In this document: piece by piece, positions 14,229 to 18,699 of the stretch
Numbering within the stretch: position 1 is the first letter of the stretch
Layout of the letters: each line of letters starts with the position of its first letter
Assembly: GCA_905372035.1 (NCBI GenBank)
Contig: CAJPNN010000031.1
Span: 1 to 18,699 of the forward strand
DNA: 18,699 bases
Direction of reading: 5' to 3'
Origin: Bacillota bacterium
Lineage (GTDB): Bacteria > Bacillota > Clostridia > Peptostreptococcales > Anaerovoracaceae
The notes under the pieces: generated by a model
Databases searched by the model: none
What the model was told of the DNA's origin: nothing
Seen by the model: only the letters and a program-made list of their open reading frames with translations
Made by a program: the position numbers and the translations under genes

Positions 14229-15707
14229 TTACTTAAGTGTCTCTAAAACCGCTTTGTCAAGATGCTCTTTTGGAACAACTGAATCATGCTTTACTTCTTT
14301 TTTGTCGAGATCTTTAAGCCCCGCAGGAATCACGACTCCGGTCAAATCATTAAGCCTTTCTATACATTCAAATCCATTTAAATTCTCTTTTATTCCCAAT
14401 GCCGAAATACAACTGTCCGCAAACTTATACGCGCTCGCTGTAGATACTATAACGGCAGGCGTATCGTCTTTACTTTCAGCCACATAATCTCTATATACTT
14501 TATGAGCAACCGCGGTATGCGTATCCATCAGATATCTTTCCTCTTTCCACACCTTATATATTTCGCTCAATGTATCCTTTTCATCGCAAAACCCGGAGTA
14601 AAAATCATTTAACCCTGCTTTTATCTTGTCGCTTACAACATATTTTTTATTGTTTTCAAGCTCAACCATAAGTTTGTTTATTTCCTCACCGCTATTATCG
14701 CTCAAAATAAATAACAACCTTTCAAGATTACTGGATATCAAAATATCCATAGACGGTGAATTTGTCACAAAAAATTCTCTATTCGCATCATATATGCCTG
14801 TATTTATAAAATCTGTAAGCACTTTATTCTTGTTTGATGCACAGATAAATTTGTTCACCGGTATTCCCATGCTCCCTGCATAGTATGCAGCTAATATGTT
14901 TCCGAAATTCCCTGTAGGTACTACTATGTTTATCCGATCTCCCGGATTTATGCTCCCTTGTTTGATCATTTGTCCATACGCCCAAACATAGTATGCTATC
15001 TGCGGTATCAAACGCCCTATATTGATGGAATTGGCTGATGACAGCCTGTATCCCCGTTCCGCCAACTTTACGGCAAAATTCTTATCATTAAAAATCCTTT
15101 TAACGCCGGTTTGCGCATCGTCAAAATTGCCGTCTATACCGTATACATGCGTGTTGTTGCCCTTTTGTGTAAGCATCTGTCTTTCCTGAACAACACTCAC
15201 TCCGGATTTCGGATAAAAAACTATTATTTCAGTCCCGTCGACATCTGAAAACCCCTCAAGTGCAGCTTTTCCGGTGTCTCCCGATGTCGCAGTGAGTATA
15301 GCTATTTTTTTATCTTCATTCTGTTTTTTAACAGCCGTTGTAAGAAGATACGGTAAAATTGACAACGCCATATCTTTAAAAGCTGCCGTCTTGCCGTGGT
15401 AAAGTTCCAAAATCGAGACATTTCCAAGTTTAACAAGCGGTGCAACATACTCACTTTCAAAACCCTCTCCATAAGCTTCCTCCACACAATCAGCTATTTC
15501 ACCATCGGTATAGTCCGTAAAAAATGCTCCTATCACAGCTTTTGCTACATCTTCATATTTCATATCTCTAAGCTCTTCAAACGAAAAAGGAATTGTAGGA
15601 ACAGAATCCGGAACATAAAGCCCTTTATCTTCAGCTATGCCCTTTATCACACCGTCTGCCGCACTGACTTTTATGCCGCTTCCTCTTGTACTCATATATC
15701 TTATCAT
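14229..15707 (-). CDS. thrC: Threonine synthase
   Basis: PLP enzyme that converts O-phosphohomoserine to threonine, the last step of threonine synthesis. 492 aa, the long family form. N-terminal MIRYMSTRGSGIKVSAADGV is typical; PLP lysine Lys111 in LYHGKTAAFKDMAL; phosphate/PLP loop TATSGDTGKAAL (139-150); then SANSINIGRLIPQIAYYVWA and VPTGNFGNILAAYYA. The ATG at 15707 has AGGAGG nine bases upstream. It has its own promoter. No other threonine genes are adjacent, and no T-box leader fits in the short 5' region. Confidence 0.96.
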   Translation of the reverse strand: MIRYMSTRGSGIKVSAADGVIKGIAEDKGLYVPDSVPTIPFSFEELRDMKYEDVAKAVIGAFFTDYTDGEIADCVEEAYGEGFESEYVAPLVKLGNVSILELYHGKTAAFKDMALSILPYLLTTAVKKQNEDKKIAILTATSGDTGKAALEGFSDVDGTEIIVFYPKSGVSVVQERQMLTQKGNNTHVYGIDGNFDDAQTGVKRIFNDKNFAVKLAERGYRLSSANSINIGRLIPQIAYYVWAYGQMIKQGSINPGDRINIVVPTGNFGNILAAYYAGSMGIPVNKFICASNKNKVLTDFINTGIYDANREFFVTNSPSMDILISSNLERLLFILSDNSGEEINKLMVELENNKKYVVSDKIKAGLNDFYSGFCDEKDTLSEIYKVWKEERYLMDTHTAVAHKVYRDYVAESKDDTPAVIVSTASAYKFADSCISALGIKENLNGFECIERLNDLTGVVIPAGLKDLDKKEVKHDSVVPKEHLDKAVLETLK

Positions 15708-15740
15708 TTCCTCACACCTCCTACAAAAAATTTATTTTAC

Positions 15741-15769
15741 ATTCTATCACTTTTAACACATTCTTACAA
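15741..15769 (-). promoter_or_regulatory. Promoter of thrC
   Basis: On the minus strand -35 TTGTAA (15764-15769) and -10 TAGAAT (15741-15746), spacer 17, giving a transcript start about 25-30 bases before the thrC ATG. Confidence 0.65.
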
Positions 15770-15808
15770 GGAGCCCGTTGTCATATCTTCCGATATTTTT
15801 TACAGCAA

Positions 15809-16525
15809 TCAATCATCCGTAGTACGTCCCTCATAAATGCTGAGTCCCCATTCGTCCCAGTACCATATATTTGTTTTATATAGCGACCTGCGTGACAACA
15901 GATCCTTAATCGCGGGTTCGAACAATATTTGCCTGTCTTTTATTTTAAGTCCTTTTTTCATGTTATTTTGCCTCCCCCGCTCAGTCGCCTTTTTTTCTAT
16001 GCTTACATTGCCTCTTTTATTTTCTTCTTTTGCATCACTTCCGTTTTCCCGATTTATATCCACAATCTCCATTGATACCGCAGGCCTGTTTAACGCTGAT
16101 GACCCCCATATACATTTCAACCTGCCCTGCCTGTACTCATATATGAATATATGTGAAAACAAGCCTTTTTCTCTTTTTTTATGCCAAAAAGGAATATGAC
16201 TTGCAAAATTATCCGTACTCATAAACTGTAAAATTAAATTCGGTTTTCCGTTTCCTGTTATATCGGCTATCTCAATATCCTGAACATACCAATCTCCGTG
16301 TGCCTTCCAAAACAATTTTTCTTTTTCTGTAACTTCTAAATATCCGTTTTTAAGCAAATAGCACTCTTTAACCCCGTTACCGTCAATATCCGCTTCAAGC
16401 ATCATATTATTCGTTCTCGGGAACCAATACAATAAAACTAGTGCCGCTAAAATTGCAAGCAGCAATAAAAGCGACACTTTAGATACGGTTATCAAATTGA
16501 TATTTCTACTTTTTTTAATCGTCAT
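15809..16525 (-). CDS. Membrane-anchored protein with FG-GAP/EF-hand-like Asp loops, unknown function
   Basis: 238 aa, not recognised as a named family. Signal-anchor or signal segment at 17-35, rest outside the membrane. Acidic loops D46-I-D-G-N-G51 (preceding VKECYLL) and D88-I-T-G-N-G93 (preceding KPNLILQF) are of the type seen in FG-GAP/VCBS-like calcium loops (DxDGDG then D/E). A weaker third one is DINRENGSD (156-164). A charged, Lys/Glu-rich stretch follows at 165-195. The ATG overlaps the end of the upstream DUF3160-type gene by 11 bases (ATGACGATTAA) behind GAGGCGG, so the two are translated together. It may be an accessory to that lipoprotein; calcium binding is inferred only from the loops. 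Confidence 0.8.
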   Translation of the reverse strand: MTIKKSRNINLITVSKVSLLLLLAILAALVLLYWFPRTNNMMLEADIDGNGVKECYLLKNGYLEVTEKEKLFWKAHGDWYVQDIEIADITGNGKPNLILQFMSTDNFASHIPFWHKKREKGLFSHIFIYEYRQGRLKCIWGSSALNRPAVSMEIVDINRENGSDAKEENKRGNVSIEKKATERGRQNNMKKGLKIKDRQILFEPAIKDLLSRRSLYKTNIWYWDEWGLSIYEGRTTDD

Positions 16526-18686
16526 ACCCCGCCTCTACAGCATAATCGTAGATCCAGCTGTGATCTTTGATACCTACGGATTTAAAATCATCATACAGCA
16601 TCTCTCTCCATTCATCATCTGTCAGACGTTTGTCTATAGGATACTTAAACTCATAGTTTGAGAATACTCCTCCGAAAACAAGCTTGAGCTGACCTTCAAC
16701 AGGAACTACTGCAAATATTTTCTTTATTGCACCGTTACCTTCCTGCAAAATTGTTCCGTTCGGATCCGTTGCCACATCCGAAACCAAAGCCGCCTGGTTA
16801 TTGAGTCTCGCATAAGATTGATCTCTCTTGCTCTTCTCGTCCAGCGTCTCCGTCCAGAAATGTTCAAGCTGCCCTCCATAGCTCCTTATAAAGTCATACT
16901 CTTTATCCGAAAGCTTTTCATTTTGCAGTTCTTTAATAGAAATATCTCTAAGTTTCTCAAACATATCTTTCATTATCTTGAGATTTTTTTCATCTTTTTT
17001 ATTTAACATATCAAGCTGTTTAAGCCCCTCTATCGTCTGTTTGCAAATTCCCGCAACTCTATGATATAAAACCGGCACAGGCTCTACATAACCTCTGTCA
17101 TCATATTTGTCACCTTCTCCTCCTGCGCCCATTTCAGCCATTACCTGTTTGGTATATAACAGCGTATCATGCTTGAGCTCCGTCCAACTTGATATAAAAG
17201 TATTAAGCTGCTTTTTATTCCATGCATCGTTTCTCATGAATGAAGGATATCCCTCTTTAGCTTTATCCAAGAGCGGAGTGAGGAAATTCAGCCATCCTTT
17301 ATACAAATCCTGATTCCATGTCTCCTCAGGGATTTTTTTAACCTCCGCTTTCATCTTTTCGAGATTCTCTTTATAATTCTTATACTCAAAATCTCCGCTT
17401 GATTTTAAAATATCCTCCGCCGTGGAAGATCCGAATGCCGCCGCTATATCAAGGCTCTTTGGCAGCATCCTTTTCTCGCCTTTGCTGTTTTCTCCAACTT
17501 TTCTGTATATTAAATTCTGGAAAATATCGGCATCCAAACTGTATCTCTGCCCCATAAATCTGAATGCATCCGTATTTTCCTGCAAATCCTGATCCTCATC
17601 TATAGGAATTGAATTGATTTTGTTTCCTTCCGTTTTCTTCAATTTACTTACAGTATCTTTAACCTTTCCGGAATCTTTTTTAAACTCTTTGGTTTTCGGT
17701 ATATTACCAAACACATTTTTGATTACGGAATTTGCTTCCACTATACCCGCATCATCCGATTCCCCTGCGAAAAATGCCGTAACGTCATAAATCCCTTTCC
17801 ACAATAAAGATGCCTTGCCGCTTTCATTCATTGCCATAGCCATCAATATCACAGAATGCATGTCGCTTTCATTTTTTTTCAGGAAACTTGCTCTTCCATA
17901 CCACATCATAGCTTTAAAATAGTCCTTAAGCTTTGAATCTTTTGTATAGTGACTTCTCGGAATATACTGCGTGTAGTCTTCCTGCACGGTCTGATCTTTA
18001 TTTTCTATGTTGAAAATCGTAGATGCTGCAATACCCTCATGCTTTTCTACGGCATTGACTTCCTTATCCACCAAAGGCTCAATCTCTTTAGGATATGTAG
18101 CATCCATTTGCAAAAGCTCCGCCGCTACCGCAAAAAACGCCACATTTCTCATAGCCGCATTTTTATATTCACTGTCTTTAAGCGCCTCATATTGTTTAAC
18201 GGAATTTTTAAGCATTTCCGTTGTAAGAGTCTTAATATTTTTATAAAGATACTTTTTTTCTATATTTTGAAGTAAGTAGTCAAAATACAAATGATAATTA
18301 TGAATAGCAGAATCCGAGGTTACAAAATTTGCGATCTTATTATAGCGATATTCTTCATACAAAGCGAAAAATTCTGTTATGTCGTGTCCTTTCAAATCAA
18401 CTGCAAATCCATTCTTTTCAATGAGCGGAAACAGTTTTGATGAGACAAATTCTCTGTTCACACCGATAACATTTTTAAGGTTTTTTTCCACTTTGTATTC
18501 TTTGACCTGTGGATTGAAATCAGGCATCTCACTTTCATTTCCTCCCGTGAAAGCCGACACTTTTACAGCTTTTTCCGTCGTCTTTTTTCCGGACGCTTTA
18601 TCACCTGAATCACCGCAGCCTGAAAGCATTCCAAGTACTAAAAACGCAATCAAAAATACCGGCATTAATTTTTTTATTTTTTTCAC
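16515..18686 (-). CDS. DUF3160-type lipoprotein
   Basis: Surface lipoprotein of unknown function, 723 aa. Signal peptide with lipobox L21-S-G-C24; mature part begins with a Ser/Lys/Thr-rich spacer. Features I associate with DUF3160 proteins are FALYEEYRYNKIANFVTSDS followed by HNYHLYFDYLLQNIE, WYGRASFL, the RFMGQRYSLDADIFQNLIY segment and the C-terminal RLNNQAALVSDVATDPNG. The family is largely alpha-helical with no known activity. The start is GTG at 18686 with GAGGA eight bases upstream, at the very edge of the window; a start at the ATG of Met8 would remove the basic n-region, so GTG is preferred. First gene of a pair with the Asp-loop protein; the promoter lies outside the window. Confidence 0.85.
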   Translation of the reverse strand: MKKIKKLMPVFLIAFLVLGMLSGCGDSGDKASGKKTTEKAVKVSAFTGGNESEMPDFNPQVKEYKVEKNLKNVIGVNREFVSSKLFPLIEKNGFAVDLKGHDITEFFALYEEYRYNKIANFVTSDSAIHNYHLYFDYLLQNIEKKYLYKNIKTLTTEMLKNSVKQYEALKDSEYKNAAMRNVAFFAVAAELLQMDATYPKEIEPLVDKEVNAVEKHEGIAASTIFNIENKDQTVQEDYTQYIPRSHYTKDSKLKDYFKAMMWYGRASFLKKNESDMHSVILMAMAMNESGKASLLWKGIYDVTAFFAGESDDAGIVEANSVIKNVFGNIPKTKEFKKDSGKVKDTVSKLKKTEGNKINSIPIDEDQDLQENTDAFRFMGQRYSLDADIFQNLIYRKVGENSKGEKRMLPKSLDIAAAFGSSTAEDILKSSGDFEYKNYKENLEKMKAEVKKIPEETWNQDLYKGWLNFLTPLLDKAKEGYPSFMRNDAWNKKQLNTFISSWTELKHDTLLYTKQVMAEMGAGGEGDKYDDRGYVEPVPVLYHRVAGICKQTIEGLKQLDMLNKKDEKNLKIMKDMFEKLRDISIKELQNEKLSDKEYDFIRSYGGQLEHFWTETLDEKSKRDQSYARLNNQAALVSDVATDPNGTILQEGNGAIKKIFAVVPVEGQLKLVFGGVFSNYEFKYPIDKRLTDDEWREMLYDDFKSVGIKDHSWIYDYAVEAGYDD

Positions 18687-18699
18687 TTTGTGATTCCTC

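Noticed and set aside
15783..15801. Plus-strand hairpin ATATC-TTCC-GATAT followed by T-run as a terminator
   Set aside because: The stem is only five mostly A-T pairs, and no plus-strand gene precedes it. On the minus strand it has no T-tract.
15708..15808. T-box or threonine attenuator before thrC
   Set aside because: The predicted transcript starts only about 25-30 bases before the thrC start codon, too short for a T-box or peptide attenuator.

Overview
The window looks like chromosomal DNA of a low-GC, anaerobic Gram-positive bacterium, probably class Clostridia. The reasons are the A+T-rich sequence with strong GGAGG-type ribosome binding sites, HrcA/CIRCE control of groESL, meso-diaminopimelate dehydrogenase, lipoprotein-anchored (not periplasmic) binding proteins, a CPBP-family membrane protein, and a DUF3160-type lipoprotein. 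The genus cannot be fixed from sequence reading alone. Every convincing gene is on the minus strand, so transcription runs from high to low coordinates; the description below follows that direction.

18686-15809: a DUF3160-type lipoprotein overlaps by 11 bases a membrane-anchored protein with FG-GAP/EF-hand-like Asp loops. This is a two-gene unit of unknown function. 15769-13527: thrC (threonine synthase) with its own promoter, then a small membrane-anchored protein with a Cys/His C-terminal domain. Two decayed copies of a Rossmann-type N-terminus flank this small gene, and the distal copy contains a good intrinsic terminator. 13387-13219: tRNA-Ser(GGA) with encoded CCA, whose end is built into a 41-nt perfect palindromic terminator.

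13108-9949: an ABC exporter pair (MacB/LolD-type ATPase plus an eight-TM, twin-FtsX permease) behind a strong promoter, a dyad near the predicted transcript start, and a 9-codon leader reading frame. 9811-9566: a small heavy-metal-associated (HMA) copper-chaperone-like protein. 9366-7826: a stand-alone carboxyltransferase subunit (pyruvate carboxylase B / oxaloacetate decarboxylase alpha type, no biotin domain) with a near-consensus promoter and a terminator.

7760-1329: a tightly packed seven-gene run: ddh (lysine/peptidoglycan precursor), potA-potB-potC-potD (polyamine ABC importer), a CPBP-family membrane protein with altered active-site residues, and a PaaI-like hotdog thioesterase. 1287-1: the groES-groEL heat-shock operon with a sigma-A promoter and a CIRCE operator; groEL is cut by the window edge after about 292 residues.

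Most of this is housekeeping DNA. The parts least explained by known biology are the DUF3160/Asp-loop pair, the small Cys/His membrane protein bracketed by decayed Rossmann fragments, and the leader region of the ABC exporter. I see no CRISPR array, insertion sequence, phage gene or classical defence module.
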